This document shows, in pieces, positions 9,901 through 18,482 of a DNA stretch of 64,000 bases. Under the pieces are notes generated by a model, which saw nothing but the letters and a program-made list of their open reading frames with translations, did no database searches and was not told the DNA's origin. Origin of the DNA: CAZDQL01 sp964507325 (GTDB lineage: Bacteria > Planctomycetota > UBA1135 > GCA-002686595). Both the position numbers and the translations under genes were made by a program. The stretch spans positions 62,001 through 126,000 of the forward strand of contig CAZDQL010000002.1 of assembly GCA_964507325.1 (NCBI GenBank). The letters run 5' to 3'. Numbering within the stretch: position 1 is the first letter of the stretch; each line of letters begins with the position of its first letter.

Positions 9901-10410
9901 CGGGACGCGGCCGCTCCCTTCCCGGGCCGCTGGATCGCCCCCGCCTCCGAGGCGAACCGGGGAGCCTTCGCCTCCCGTTTCGCCGCCAACGGGCTCGAGC
10001 GAGCCGCCGCCGAGTACAGCCTGGCCCAGGTCGAGATCCAGGAGCTCTCCGCCGCGACCTTCCAGTACGAAGCGGGCGTGGCCCGGCAGCGCCAGGGGCG
10101 CCTGGACGAGGCGCTGCGCCACTTCGAGCAGGCGCTCGCGATCGACCCCGCCCACTTCCTGGCCGCCCGCGGGCGGGCGCTCGTGCTGCACCAGAAGGGG
10201 GAGAACCGCCTGGCCCTCGCCGCCTACCGGGAGGCGCTACGGCTCGAGCCGGGGGATGCGCTGACGCGCTTCAACCTGGGCTTGGTGCTCTTGGCCTTGG
10301 GAGACGAGGAGGGCGCCCGCGGGGAGGTGCGCGCGCTGAGGAGGTTGGGCAGCGACATGGCCGCGACGCTGGAGGAGCGCATTCGGATCGTCGCCGGCGA
10401 CGACGGCTAG
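6952..10410 (+). CDS. Predicted selenoprotein: FG-GAP / UnbV / thioredoxin / TPR fusion (in-frame UGA at 8728-8730)
   Basis: Read as one 1152-aa protein with selenocysteine at residue 593. Order: signal peptide (1-23), N-terminal region, FG-GAP/VCBS repeats with DxNxDG or DxDxDG loops (about 264-590), the Sec site (DDL-U-SYFWRQ), ASPIC/UnbV-type segment (about 700-775), TlpA-like thioredoxin domain with CAPC (Cys865, Cys868), and two or three TPR repeats (about 1037-1137). The frame on both sides of TGA is the same, with unchanged codon use and continuing FG-GAP/UnbV homology. A hairpin with a GGUC loop sits 11 nt after TGA. Exported, probably periplasmic. If TGA were a true stop, a 592-aa protein lacking the thioredoxin domain would result. 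Start chosen at ATG 6952 because it opens the signal peptide and follows TACGCT. Sec insertion is inference. Confidence 0.75.
8731..8758 (+). promoter_or_regulatory. Candidate bacterial SECIS element
   Basis: After TGA (8728-8730) there are 11 nt, then a 6-bp stem GCGGCA (8742-8747) / TGCTGC (8753-8758), with one G-U pair, closing the 5-nt loop GGTCG. The E. coli fdhF SECIS also begins 11 nt after UGA and has a GGUC loop closed by an A-U pair, the part read by SelB. Here loop sequence, closing A-U pair and spacing all match. The bulged U of fdhF is absent. Confidence 0.7.
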
Positions 10411-10426
10411 GAAGGCCGCGGCGGGG

Positions 10427-10972
10427 CTACCGTTCGCCGGCGATCCAGAGCGCGATCTCCCCCGCCAGCTCCTCCGGGGGGCGGGTCGCGTCGCAGGTGG
10501 CCTCGGCGACTTCGCGGTAGAGCGGAGCGCGGCGCACGGCGATCGATGCGAGCTCCTCCGCCGGATCGCCGCCGGTCAATGAAGGCCGCAGGGTGTCGTC
10601 CCCTCGCAGGCGCGTGGCGAGGACGTCGACGGGCGCGTCCAGCCACAGGGTGCGCACCCGCCGCAACCGCTCGCGCGTGGCGGCCCGTTCGATGCAGCCG
10701 CCGCCGGTGGCGATCACCCGCGGCGCGCCGGCGTCGAGCAGCTCCTCGAGTACGTGGGCCTCCCGGCGGCGGAACTCCTCCTCCCCGAGGGCGATCAGGA
10801 GCTCCCCCGCGCCCTCCGCCCGCGGACCGTCGCGCTCGCTGCAGGCATCGACCAGGGCCTGGTCGGCGTCGGTGAAGGGCCAGCGCAGGCGCTGGGCCAG
10901 CAAGCGACCGACGGTGGTCTTCCCCGAGCAGCGCAGGCCGACCAGGCAGACGATCGCGGCTTCGATCTCCAT
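10427..10972 (-). CDS. aroK: Shikimate kinase
   Basis: A 181-aa protein, the usual length for shikimate kinase, which phosphorylates shikimate at O3 with ATP in aromatic amino acid synthesis. Walker A is GLRCSGKTT (about 12-20), the acidic DAD (about 34-36) stands where the family has DTD, and GGGC (about 109-112) is the shikimate-binding glycine stretch. The lid segment contains LRPSLTG in place of the usual RPLL. Cytoplasmic. It stands alone, convergent with the selenoprotein gene (16 bp apart) and divergent from the carboxypeptidase. Other small kinases of the gluconate-kinase/AroK superfamily are a less likely alternative. Confidence 0.85.
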   Translation of the reverse strand: MEIEAAIVCLVGLRCSGKTTVGRLLAQRLRWPFTDADQALVDACSERDGPRAEGAGELLIALGEEEFRRREAHVLEELLDAGAPRVIATGGGCIERAATRERLRRVRTLWLDAPVDVLATRLRGDDTLRPSLTGGDPAEELASIAVRRAPLYREVAEATCDATRPPEELAGEIALWIAGER

Positions 10973-10979
10973 GCCCGGG

Positions 10980-10985
10980 AGTATG
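10980..10985 (-). promoter_or_regulatory. aroK: Candidate -10 element (CATACT) of the shikimate kinase gene
   Basis: CATACT on the minus strand, four of six to TATAAT, lies 7 nt before the ATG at 10972. No Shine-Dalgarno site lies between. Confidence 0.35.
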
Positions 10986-11024
10986 AAGGAAGTAGCACGG
11001 ATTTCCCCCCTGGGCGGCTTGGGG

Positions 11025-11030
11025 TAGCTT
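11025..11030 (+). promoter_or_regulatory. Candidate -10 element (TAGCTT) with short leader
   Basis: TAGCTT lies 10 nt before ATG 11041. The leader GGCCGGAGCC is the same, bar the last base, as that before the PQQ-like gene at 18483. Its GGAG is only 2 nt from ATG, too close to act as a normal ribosome-binding site. Confidence 0.4.
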
Positions 11031-11040
11031 GGCCGGAGCC

Positions 11041-13914
11041 ATGAGCCAACGATCCTCGACCTTCTGCCTGCCCATTCTGCTCGCCCTCGCAGCCCTCCCC
11101 GCGGTCGCTCAGACCGAATCGGAGGAGGACTTCGTCCCGATTCCCTTCGGCGATCCCGCCGGCCTGGCCTACGAGGTCCCCTTCTTCCCCGGCGCGCACT
11201 ACGACCCCGAGATCCCCACGCCGGACGAGCTCCTCGGCCGGCGCCACGCCTCGCGGCCCACGCACCACTCCGAGATCCTGGAGTGCTTCCGCCACTGGTC
11301 GGAGGTCTCCCCGCGCATGTCGCTCCACACCTACGGGCAGAGCCACGAGGGGCGCTCCCTGGTCTACGCCGTGGTGACCACCCCCCGCAACCTGGCGCGC
11401 CTGGACGGAATCCGCGCGGCGCTGGAGAGCCTCAACGACCCGCGCGGTCTGGAGTCGGGCGAGGCGCAGCGGATCGTGCGCGAGACCCCGGCGGTGGCCT
11501 GGCTCGGCTACAGCATCCACGGGGACGAACTCTCCGGCTGCGACGCCGCCCTCGCCCTGGCCCACCACCTGATCGCGTCCCAGGACGAAGCGGTGCTCGA
11601 GCTCCTGCAGCGCGTGGTGGTGGTGATCGATCCGGTCATGAACCCCGACGGCCGGGAGCGCATCGTCGGCATGGTCGAGCAGGCGGCCGGCATCACCCCC
11701 AACCTCGACTACGAGAGCTGGCACCGCGGTCACTGGCCCTACGGCCGGGGGAACCACTACCTCTTCGACATGAACCGGGACTGGTTGGCGGGTACCCAGC
11801 CCGAGACGAGAGGTCGCTGGCGGGCGATCCTCTCCTTCCATCCCCAGCTCCTCGTCGACGCCCACGAGATGGGCAGTCTCGACACGTACCTCTTCTACCC
11901 TCAGGCGCCTCCCTTCCACCCGCACCTCGCTCCGGAGCTCGATCGCTGGCAGCGCCTCTACGGCGCCAGCATCGCCTCCGCCTTCGACGCCCACGGCTGG
12001 TCCTACTACACGCGCGAGTGGGCGGATGCCTGGGGGCCCTTCTACTCCGACGCCTGGGGTTCCCTGACCGGTGGCGTGGGCATCCTCTACGAGCAGGCCG
12101 GCACCGCCGGCTCGTCCTTGCGACGGGCGTCCGGAGAGGTCTTGACCTTCCGCGAGTCGGTGCACCACCAGGTGGTGGCCAGCCTGGCCAACGTCGCCGC
12201 CCTGGCGGAGCGGCGCGAGGAGGCGCTCACCCACTACCTGGAGAACAAGCGCCGCAACGTGGCGGCCGAGACGGAGGGCAACGACCGCATGTTCGTGGTC
12301 CACCCCGACGGCAATCCCCACCGCCTGCGCGAGCTGGTGCGCATCCTGAACGGTCAAGGGATCGAGGTCTTGCGCGCCGACGCCTCCTTCGAGGCGCGCA
12401 ACGCCACCAGTCACCTGGGCGAGTCGTCGGAGTCGGTCGAGCTCCCCGCCGGCAGCTTGATCGTGCCGGCGCGCCAGCCGATGCGGCAGCTGGTGCGCGC
12501 CTACCTGGACTTCGACCCGCGCATGGACCTGGAGGCGCTGGAGTTGGAGCGGCGCGACCTGGAGCGCACCGGGGAGTCGCGCATCTACGACCTCACCTGC
12601 TGGTCGCTGCCCCACGCCCTCGACGTGCAGTCCTGGTGGTGCGACGTGGCTGCGGTCGAGAGCGCTCCCCGCACCGCGATCCCCCTCACCCCGCCACTCC
12701 TGGTGCACGAGGACTCCGAGAAGCCCCCCGTCGCCTGGATCGTCGACGGTGAGGACGACGCCTCGGTCGCCTTCGCGGCGCGGGCGATGGAGCTCGGCCT
12801 GCAGGTGCACTTCGCCGACGAACCCTTCGGCGCGGCGCCCCACCCCCCCGGGAGCCTCTTGGTCCGGCTGCACGAGAATCAGGGGGACGCGGCCCAGGTG
12901 CAGGAGAAGATACTGGCGGCCGCGACCTCGGCCGGCGTCGGCGAGGTGCGCGCCGTCACGACCAGCTACTCCACCACCGACGGCCCCGACCTCGGCGGAC
13001 AGCACTTCCACCTGCTCGCTCGACCGCGGGTGGCGCTGCTCGCCAACGCGCCGCTGAGCGTGGACAGGTACGGTCACCTGTGGCACCACCTCGATCGCGC
13101 GCTCGGCGTCCCCTTCACGATCCTCGAGGTGCAACGCCTGGGTCGCTACGACCTGCGCCGCTACAACGTCCTGATCCTGCCGCCGGGCCGGGGCGGCGTG
13201 TCCGCGGTGTTGGAGCCCGCCCAGGAGAAGCTGGAGGCCTGGATCCGCGCAGGGGGCACCCTGATCGCCTGCGGCGGCTCGGCCGCGGCCCTGACGCGCG
13301 AGGAGCTGGGGCTCAGCTCGGTGGTCCTGCGGCGCGACGCCCTGGAGGAGCTCGCGAGCTTCGAGCGCGCCACCGCCCGCGAGTGGGCGGCGCGGGAGAT
13401 CACGATCGACGAGGCGCTGGTGTGGGGCGACTCCGCCCCCGCGGAGGAGGCGGATCCGAACGGTGCCGAGGAGAAGACCGAGAAGGCCAAGCCGGCCGAG
13501 AAGGACCCGAAGATCCGGGAGGAAGAGGACCGCTGGGCGCGCACCTTCTCCCCCCGCGGAGTCAGCCTGCGCGCCCTGGTCCACCCCGGGGAGTGGATCG
13601 CCGCCGGCGTGGGGGAGGAGATGCCCGTCTACTTCACCGGCTCGAATGTCTTCCTGTCGAAGGCGCCGGTCCGCACCCCGCTGCGCATCGCGCAGGAGGA
13701 GCGCCTGCGACTGGGGGGTCTCGTCTGGCCGGAGGCCCGCCAGCGCCTCGCCGGCAGCGCCTGGCTGACGGTGGAGCGCCTGGGCAAGGGGCAGGTCATC
13801 CTCTTCGCGGCCACGCCAGCCTTCCGGGGCTATCACCTCGCCACCGGACGGCTCTTCGCCAACGCGGTGGTCTACGGACCGGGGATGGGCGCCGCGCAGC
13901 CGATCGGGTGGTGA
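11041..13914 (+). CDS. Secreted M14-family zinc carboxypeptidase
   Basis: A 957-aa protein with a signal peptide (about 1-23, ending AVAQ). The M14 metallopeptidase domain shows HGDE with zinc ligands His160 and Glu163, MNRDW near 242-246, and DAHE with the third ligand His275. Glu351 in YEQAG is the candidate catalytic base. The C-terminal half, after about residue 650, resembles a class-I glutamine-amidotransferase-like (ThuA/DUF4350-like) fold, with an ILPPGRGG stretch near 710, and contains a charged Lys/Glu-rich insert near residues 810-835. Members of this secreted subgroup are presumed peptide scavengers. Transcribed alone after a short-leader promoter. Confidence 0.85.
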   Translation: MSQRSSTFCLPILLALAALPAVAQTESEEDFVPIPFGDPAGLAYEVPFFPGAHYDPEIPTPDELLGRRHASRPTHHSEILECFRHWSEVSPRMSLHTYGQSHEGRSLVYAVVTTPRNLARLDGIRAALESLNDPRGLESGEAQRIVRETPAVAWLGYSIHGDELSGCDAALALAHHLIASQDEAVLELLQRVVVVIDPVMNPDGRERIVGMVEQAAGITPNLDYESWHRGHWPYGRGNHYLFDMNRDWLAGTQPETRGRWRAILSFHPQLLVDAHEMGSLDTYLFYPQAPPFHPHLAPELDRWQRLYGASIASAFDAHGWSYYTREWADAWGPFYSDAWGSLTGGVGILYEQAGTAGSSLRRASGEVLTFRESVHHQVVASLANVAALAERREEALTHYLENKRRNVAAETEGNDRMFVVHPDGNPHRLRELVRILNGQGIEVLRADASFEARNATSHLGESSESVELPAGSLIVPARQPMRQLVRAYLDFDPRMDLEALELERRDLERTGESRIYDLTCWSLPHALDVQSWWCDVAAVESAPRTAIPLTPPLLVHEDSEKPPVAWIVDGEDDASVAFAARAMELGLQVHFADEPFGAAPHPPGSLLVRLHENQGDAAQVQEKILAAATSAGVGEVRAVTTSYSTTDGPDLGGQHFHLLARPRVALLANAPLSVDRYGHLWHHLDRALGVPFTILEVQRLGRYDLRRYNVLILPPGRGGVSAVLEPAQEKLEAWIRAGGTLIACGGSAAALTREELGLSSVVLRRDALEELASFERATAREWAAREITIDEALVWGDSAPAEEADPNGAEEKTEKAKPAEKDPKIREEEDRWARTFSPRGVSLRALVHPGEWIAAGVGEEMPVYFTGSNVFLSKAPVRTPLRIAQEERLRLGGLVWPEARQRLAGSAWLTVERLGKGQVILFAATPAFRGYHLATGRLFANAVVYGPGMGAAQPIGW

Positions 13915-13955
13915 GTGAGAATGCAGGCAGGCGCAGCGGGTAGACCCCCTTCGCC

Positions 13956-14408
13956 ATGACACACGAAACCGCCCGGGATCTCGTCATCGCGCGCCTGCGC
14001 GCCTCGCGCCTCCAGGTTCCCGACCCCGATGCCGACAGGGGCTCGCGCGCCGGCCGGCGCTGGGCCGAGGAGGAAGCCGAGTGGTGGGAGCTCGACCGCC
14101 TGAACCGATACCTCGGCGACTGGGACGAGGAGACCTGGGCCACCTGGGGTGACGAGCCCCCGACGCCGCCCGACGCGGGCGGCCCGGCGCCGGAGCCTCT
14201 GCTGGTCCACCTGCCCCGCATCCTGGGGGCCCTGGACGAGGGCGGCTGCGGCGATCTGGAGCTGGCCGCCATGGCCTGGTGGCAAGCTCGCCACGCCCCC
14301 CCCGGCCTGAACGCCACCTGGATCGCCAACTGGGTGCGCGGGGCGCTGGAGGTGTACCGGGGGGTGGCGGAGGAGGTGTTGGCCGAGGCCCCCGATGAGC
14401 GCTCCTAG
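13956..14408 (+). CDS. Uncharacterised small acidic protein
   Basis: A 150-aa protein with no signal peptide or membrane segment. It is rich in Trp, Glu and Asp (for example EWWELD and DWDEETWATW). I do not recognise a family. It starts 41 nt after the carboxypeptidase stop and could share its transcript. The codon pattern is as in its neighbours, so it is probably a real gene. No function is proposed. Confidence 0.55.
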   Translation: MTHETARDLVIARLRASRLQVPDPDADRGSRAGRRWAEEEAEWWELDRLNRYLGDWDEETWATWGDEPPTPPDAGGPAPEPLLVHLPRILGALDEGGCGDLELAAMAWWQARHAPPGLNATWIANWVRGALEVYRGVAEEVLAEAPDERS

Positions 14409-14452
14409 GAGTCCGCGACACGCTCACGCCAGCTCGGATCGGCGAGAGTCAC

Positions 14453-14458
14453 TACGAT
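14453..14458 (+). promoter_or_regulatory. Candidate -10 element (TACGAT)
   Basis: TACGAT lies about 75 nt before ATG 14534, so this gene would have a normal leader. A GAGGAG Shine-Dalgarno site ends 6 nt before the ATG. Confidence 0.25.
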
Positions 14459-14533
14459 GGCTCCCGTCGGGCAGGTCCCCTGCGCTCCGCGCGCCGTACC
14501 CGACGGAATCCTGACCCCGATGAGGAGCACGAG

Positions 14534-15991
14534 ATGAGCTGCATCGATCGTCGTACGGTCCTGAAGTCCGCGGGAGCCCTCTCCGCCCTGGCCTTCCTGC
14601 CCGTCGGTTGCGCCACCTTCGACCCCAGGGAGTCGGCCCGACTCGTGCGCCCGATCCGGCCGGCGTCGATCCGCGGCGCCTTCTTCTACCCACCCCAGGA
14701 GGTGGTGCTCCGCGGGGAGTGCGAGGACGGCTGGAGCCGGTTCAAGTGGTCCACCTGGCCCGGCAACCAGTTCGAGCCGGAGGCGCAGCAGGCGAAGTTC
14801 ACCAGGGGCGTCGAGCAAATCGCGGCGGATCTCGACGTCACCCTCGACCTCGAGCCGCAGTCGATCTACACCGACGCGGGGATCGCGGCGTTCGTGGAGA
14901 GCCTCTCGGAGTCTCCGCCCGGCGCCCTGCTGCTCTTCAATTTCTGGAACTCCTTCAGCAAGAAGCTGGCGCCGATCCTGGACGCGTACGACGGGCCCAT
15001 CGTCCTGTACCACCCCGTCGGAGCGAGTCACCAGCTGCCGCCGGCCCACTTCCGGAACGGGGAGCGCGTGCAGTACATCCACTCCGTCGAGAACTGGGAC
15101 GCGCTCGAGCGCGGGCTGCGCTCGGTGCACGCGCATGCGCGCATGGCCCAGAGCCGCCTCCTGCGCGTTTCGGGGAGGCTTCAGGAGGAGGCGGACGACA
15201 GCGAGCCGTTCTTCGGCACGGCGATCCACGGGGTCCCAGCAGGCCACTACAACGACCTCTTCGACGAGATCGAGGTCACGTCGGAGATGGAGTCGCTCGC
15301 CGGTGCGATCCGCTCGCGCGCGCTTCGCGTCACCGACCTCACCGACGACTCGTTCCTCGACGCCACGCGCGCTCACGAGGCGGTCTGCCGCCTGATGCAG
15401 CGCCACGACGCCGACGCGATCACCATCGAGTGCCTGATGCTCGGGCACCGCAAGCCCTGCCTCAGCTTCTCGATCCACAACGGCATGTTGGTGCCCTGCG
15501 GGTGCGAGAACGACCTGAACGCCTCCCTGTCGCTGATGCTCGGCGCAGGCCTGTTCGGTCGCGGCGGCTTCCAGCACAACCCCGATTTCGACACGGTGGA
15601 GAACCTGTACTTCGCCTCGCACTGCACCTGCGCCACGCAGCTCCACGGGCCGCAGGGAGTGGAGGCGTCGTACGACCTGAAGCCCTTCTTCCACCAGTTG
15701 CCGAAGACGCCCGCGCTCGACGTCGTCTGGCCCGCCGGGGAGCCGGTGACGCTCTTCAAGTTCCACACCAGGGCGAACCGCCTCGACGCCTGGGGCGGGC
15801 GAGTGGTCGAATCTCCGGCCTGCCCCCCCACCGGAGGCTGCGCCACGCGGGTGCTGGTCGAGGTCGACGGAGTCGACGACGTCTGCAGCGTCTACCCCGG
15901 CCCCCACCCGATCCTGTACTGCGGCGACTTCACCCGCCAGGTGAAGACCTTCGCCCAGCTCTACGGGATGGAGGTGCGCACCAACGCTTGA
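14534..15991 (+). CDS. Tat-exported lipoprotein related to fucose/arabinose-isomerase fold
   Basis: A 485-aa protein. The N-terminus carries DRRTVLKSAG, a twin-arginine motif, then a hydrophobic stretch ending in VGCATF, so it is probably a Tat-translocated lipoprotein. The body has the layout of L-fucose/L-arabinose isomerase-like proteins: an N-terminal Rossmann-like part that asks about a target (LLLFNFWNSF) and a later region with EC and HK motifs (ITIECLMLGHRKPCLSF). Cysteines are frequent (PCGCEN, HCTCATQ, CPPTGGC). Isomerase activity is not assured; exported members are of unknown role. GAGGAG supports the start. Confidence 0.6.
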   Translation: MSCIDRRTVLKSAGALSALAFLPVGCATFDPRESARLVRPIRPASIRGAFFYPPQEVVLRGECEDGWSRFKWSTWPGNQFEPEAQQAKFTRGVEQIAADLDVTLDLEPQSIYTDAGIAAFVESLSESPPGALLLFNFWNSFSKKLAPILDAYDGPIVLYHPVGASHQLPPAHFRNGERVQYIHSVENWDALERGLRSVHAHARMAQSRLLRVSGRLQEEADDSEPFFGTAIHGVPAGHYNDLFDEIEVTSEMESLAGAIRSRALRVTDLTDDSFLDATRAHEAVCRLMQRHDADAITIECLMLGHRKPCLSFSIHNGMLVPCGCENDLNASLSLMLGAGLFGRGGFQHNPDFDTVENLYFASHCTCATQLHGPQGVEASYDLKPFFHQLPKTPALDVVWPAGEPVTLFKFHTRANRLDAWGGRVVESPACPPTGGCATRVLVEVDGVDDVCSVYPGPHPILYCGDFTRQVKTFAQLYGMEVRTNA

Positions 15992-16006
15992 GCGCAGGGC
16001 CGCAGA

Positions 16007-17725
16007 CTAGCGCGACGGCCGCAGCGCGAAGACGCGCACCACGTTCTCCTGGCCGGCGCGCCGCACGATGTCGAGGGCGCCCAGCTCCGTCGCCTTCCAG
16101 CGTCCGCTCTCCAGCAGGCGCACCTGGAAGTCCCCCAGGAACTCGCGCGCCGGGTTGGCGGTCAGGTCGACGGGGCGCGTCGCCAGGATCACGTCGAAGC
16201 CGCTCGCCCACGCCGCCAGCCGCGGGTCGTCCCAACCGGGATCGACGTTGGCGATGGTCACGAAGCTCCGGTCCAAGCGACCTTCGAGGAACGCCGCGCG
16301 GGGTGGCTGGCCGCGGGCGATCAGCCCCAGGTGCAAGGCCGCGGGGGAGAAGGCCTGGGACATGCCGACCCAGCCGATGCGCTCCTCGGGAGCGAGTGTC
16401 GGGGCCAAGAGATCGAGCAGGGCGTCGTGCTGGGCGCGGGTCAGGCCGTTGGTGCCGAGTCGCCGATCCGCCGTCAAGTCGCGCCGGGAGCGCAAGGCCT
16501 GCGACACTTCCTCCCGCGTCTCCTCCTTCAGCAGTCCAAACTGCCCCGCGAGCCACCCACTGTCCCACTGCGGCCCCAGGAACAGCAGGGGGAGCGCGAC
16601 CACCCCCGTCGCGACTCGGCCGCGGCTGGAGACGGGCAGCAGTCGCGCGAGACCCAGGGCCGTCAGGATCCAGAGCGGCACGGCGCCCGGCAGCAGGAAA
16701 CGGTCGAGGTGGAAGGGGTGCAGCGCAACGGGCAGCGTCGAGGCCAGGAGCACGATCCATACCACACGCGCCGGGGCCAGACGCAACAGGGGTGGGGTCG
16801 CCACGAGCCCTGCAGCAAGAAGAACCCACCAGCGTGGCGAGAGCACCAGATAGGTACCCCAGTCCATCACCCGTTGCATGAGGCTGGTCCTCATCGACGC
16901 ATCCCGGTTCCCGCCCAGGAAGCCGATCAGGGCCGAACGGTGCGATTCCGCGACGCTGCTCCCCCCCGGCCAGGGCCAGAGGAACCACCAGGCGCACACG
17001 ACCACCGGCACCGCGCCCAGGAGCAGGCTGCGGCGCAGGACGTCGCGCCCACGTCCTGCGCGCACCTCCAGCGCGACCTCGATCAGGTAGGCGAGCCCCA
17101 GACCGAACGCCAGGAGCAGGCCGTAGTTGAACTTGGTGAAGAAGGCCACGGTGATCCAGCCCCCCGCCGCCACCTCGCGCCACCCCGACTGCCCCCGACC
17201 CCGGCCGAGCCAGGCGTGCAGGGCGAAGATCGAGGCCACCGCGAAGGGCGTCTCGAGGAAGAGGGTCCCCGAGAAGGAGAGCGCCATCGGGCAGCACGCG
17301 CCCAACCCCATCGCGATCCACGGCACGAGGGGATCCCCCCTCGCCGGACTCCCGCGCGCTTCCGCCAGGCGCAGCGTGAGTCGGCGCGCCAGGAGGAAGA
17401 GCCCCAGGAGACCCACCCCCCAGAGCAGCCGCCCCGACCGACGCGCGACCGTTTCGGAGATCCCCGTCACCGTCTGCACGGCTCCGAGCACCGCCGGCCA
17501 GACGAAGGGGTACTGCTGGCACTGAACGGCCACCCGGCCCACTTCGCCGAGCTCCCCCCGCTCGAGCCTGAGCGCCATGCGCGCCGCGGGGTACTGGACG
17601 TTCCAGGCCTCGTCCCAGCCCCAGGAGTGCTCGAGGCTCACCCCCGCGGCACCCCACACGCCGAAGCCCAGGGCCAGGAGGAGGGCGATCAGCGTCGCTC
17701 GACTGCGGCTCTCGGTTCCCTCCAC
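16007..17725 (-). CDS. GT-C family membrane glycosyltransferase (ArnT/PMT-like)
   Basis: A 572-aa polytopic membrane protein. The first transmembrane helix is followed by SWGWDEAWN, the acidic catalytic site of the first extracytoplasmic loop in GT39/GT83 lipid-linked sugar transferases. About ten further hydrophobic helices follow, then a soluble C-terminal domain. GTG at 17725 is the start: AGGAG lies 7 nt upstream, and the upstream PIG-L gene stops 3 nt before it, so the two genes are an operon. It probably transfers a sugar from a polyprenyl carrier; the acceptor is unknown. Confidence 0.75.
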   Translation of the reverse strand: MEGTESRSRATLIALLLALGFGVWGAAGVSLEHSWGWDEAWNVQYPAARMALRLERGELGEVGRVAVQCQQYPFVWPAVLGAVQTVTGISETVARRSGRLLWGVGLLGLFLLARRLTLRLAEARGSPARGDPLVPWIAMGLGACCPMALSFSGTLFLETPFAVASIFALHAWLGRGRGQSGWREVAAGGWITVAFFTKFNYGLLLAFGLGLAYLIEVALEVRAGRGRDVLRRSLLLGAVPVVVCAWWFLWPWPGGSSVAESHRSALIGFLGGNRDASMRTSLMQRVMDWGTYLVLSPRWWVLLAAGLVATPPLLRLAPARVVWIVLLASTLPVALHPFHLDRFLLPGAVPLWILTALGLARLLPVSSRGRVATGVVALPLLFLGPQWDSGWLAGQFGLLKEETREEVSQALRSRRDLTADRRLGTNGLTRAQHDALLDLLAPTLAPEERIGWVGMSQAFSPAALHLGLIARGQPPRAAFLEGRLDRSFVTIANVDPGWDDPRLAAWASGFDVILATRPVDLTANPAREFLGDFQVRLLESGRWKATELGALDIVRRAGQENVVRVFALRPSR

Positions 17726-17728
17726 GAT

Positions 17729-18406
17729 TCACTCCTGGCAGCGCAGGACGCGGAAGAGCTCGGCGTGGCGGACGCCGCACTCGACGCCGCGCTGGGCCGC
17801 CAAGGCGCGCACCCCCGCGATGGAGATCGGGTGTCCGTCGCGATCGCGCAGATCGCGGTAGGCCTCCAAGGCGGCGATCTTGGTCTCCAGGTGCTCGCTG
17901 ATGTCGACGTACCAGCGCCCCCCCGGCGGCGGCGCCGGATCCCAGCCGACCCAAGGGTACTCGTAGAGCCCCACCCGCCGCAGTCCGTTCAACGCCGGCC
18001 GCGGGCGCAGGGCGCTGAAGACCGCCTCGTGCACGGCGCGGTGATCCTGGTGGTGGCTGGCGTAGGGGAAGAGCACCTCCGCGTAGCCCTCCTCCTCGAA
18101 GAGGGTGTCGATGCGAGCGACCAGCTCCCGTCGGGGGAGGTGATCCAGGTCGCCCTCCCCCCCCTCGATCAGCACCGTCGTCCGCGTCACCCCCAGGACC
18201 TCACCGGCGCGCACGAGGTCCGCGCGCAGCTCGGCCACCTCGGCCGGCGAGGCATCCCCGGACGTCAGACGGGCGACCACCACGTCGACCCGCCAGCCCT
18301 CCGCCACGCGCCGAGCGATGGTGCCGCCGCAGCCGAGCACCTCGTCGTCGGGATGGGGGGCGAGCACGCACAGGCTCGGCGGCGCACCGGCGGAACGTGA
18401 GAGCAT
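17729..18406 (-). CDS. PIG-L family LmbE-like N-acetylglucosaminyl deacetylase
   Basis: A 225-aa zinc hydrolase of the LmbE/PIG-L family. The metal and catalytic motif is PHPDDE (17-22), and the second metal region is HHQDH (118-122). Family members deacetylate GlcNAc linked to inositol, lipids, cysteine-ligated thiols or antibiotics. Next to the GT-C transferase, with 3 nt between them, a role in modifying a lipid-linked or surface glycan is a fair inference. Cytoplasmic; no signal. It faces the PQQ-like lipoprotein gene across 76 bp. Confidence 0.85.
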   Translation of the reverse strand: MLSRSAGAPPSLCVLAPHPDDEVLGCGGTIARRVAEGWRVDVVVARLTSGDASPAEVAELRADLVRAGEVLGVTRTTVLIEGGEGDLDHLPRRELVARIDTLFEEEGYAEVLFPYASHHQDHRAVHEAVFSALRPRPALNGLRRVGLYEYPWVGWDPAPPPGGRWYVDISEHLETKIAALEAYRDLRDRDGHPISIAGVRALAAQRGVECGVRHAELFRVLRCQE

Positions 18407-18426
18407 GGGGAGATCGCTGACGAGTC

Positions 18427-18432
18427 AGGCTA
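18427..18432 (-). promoter_or_regulatory. Candidate -10 element (TAGCCT) of the PIG-L/GT-C operon
   Basis: TAGCCT on the minus strand lies 20 nt before ATG 18406. The same hexamer serves the divergent gene on the other strand. Confidence 0.3.
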
Positions 18433-18466
18433 ACAGATTCAGCGCGCGCCCCGGCCGCGAAGGGCG

Positions 18467-18472
18467 TAGCCT
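18467..18472 (+). promoter_or_regulatory. Candidate -10 element (TAGCCT) with short leader
   Basis: TAGCCT lies 10 nt before ATG 18483. The leader GGCCGGAGCG nearly equals that of the carboxypeptidase gene at 11041. Confidence 0.4.
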
Positions 18473-18482
18473 GGCCGGAGCG

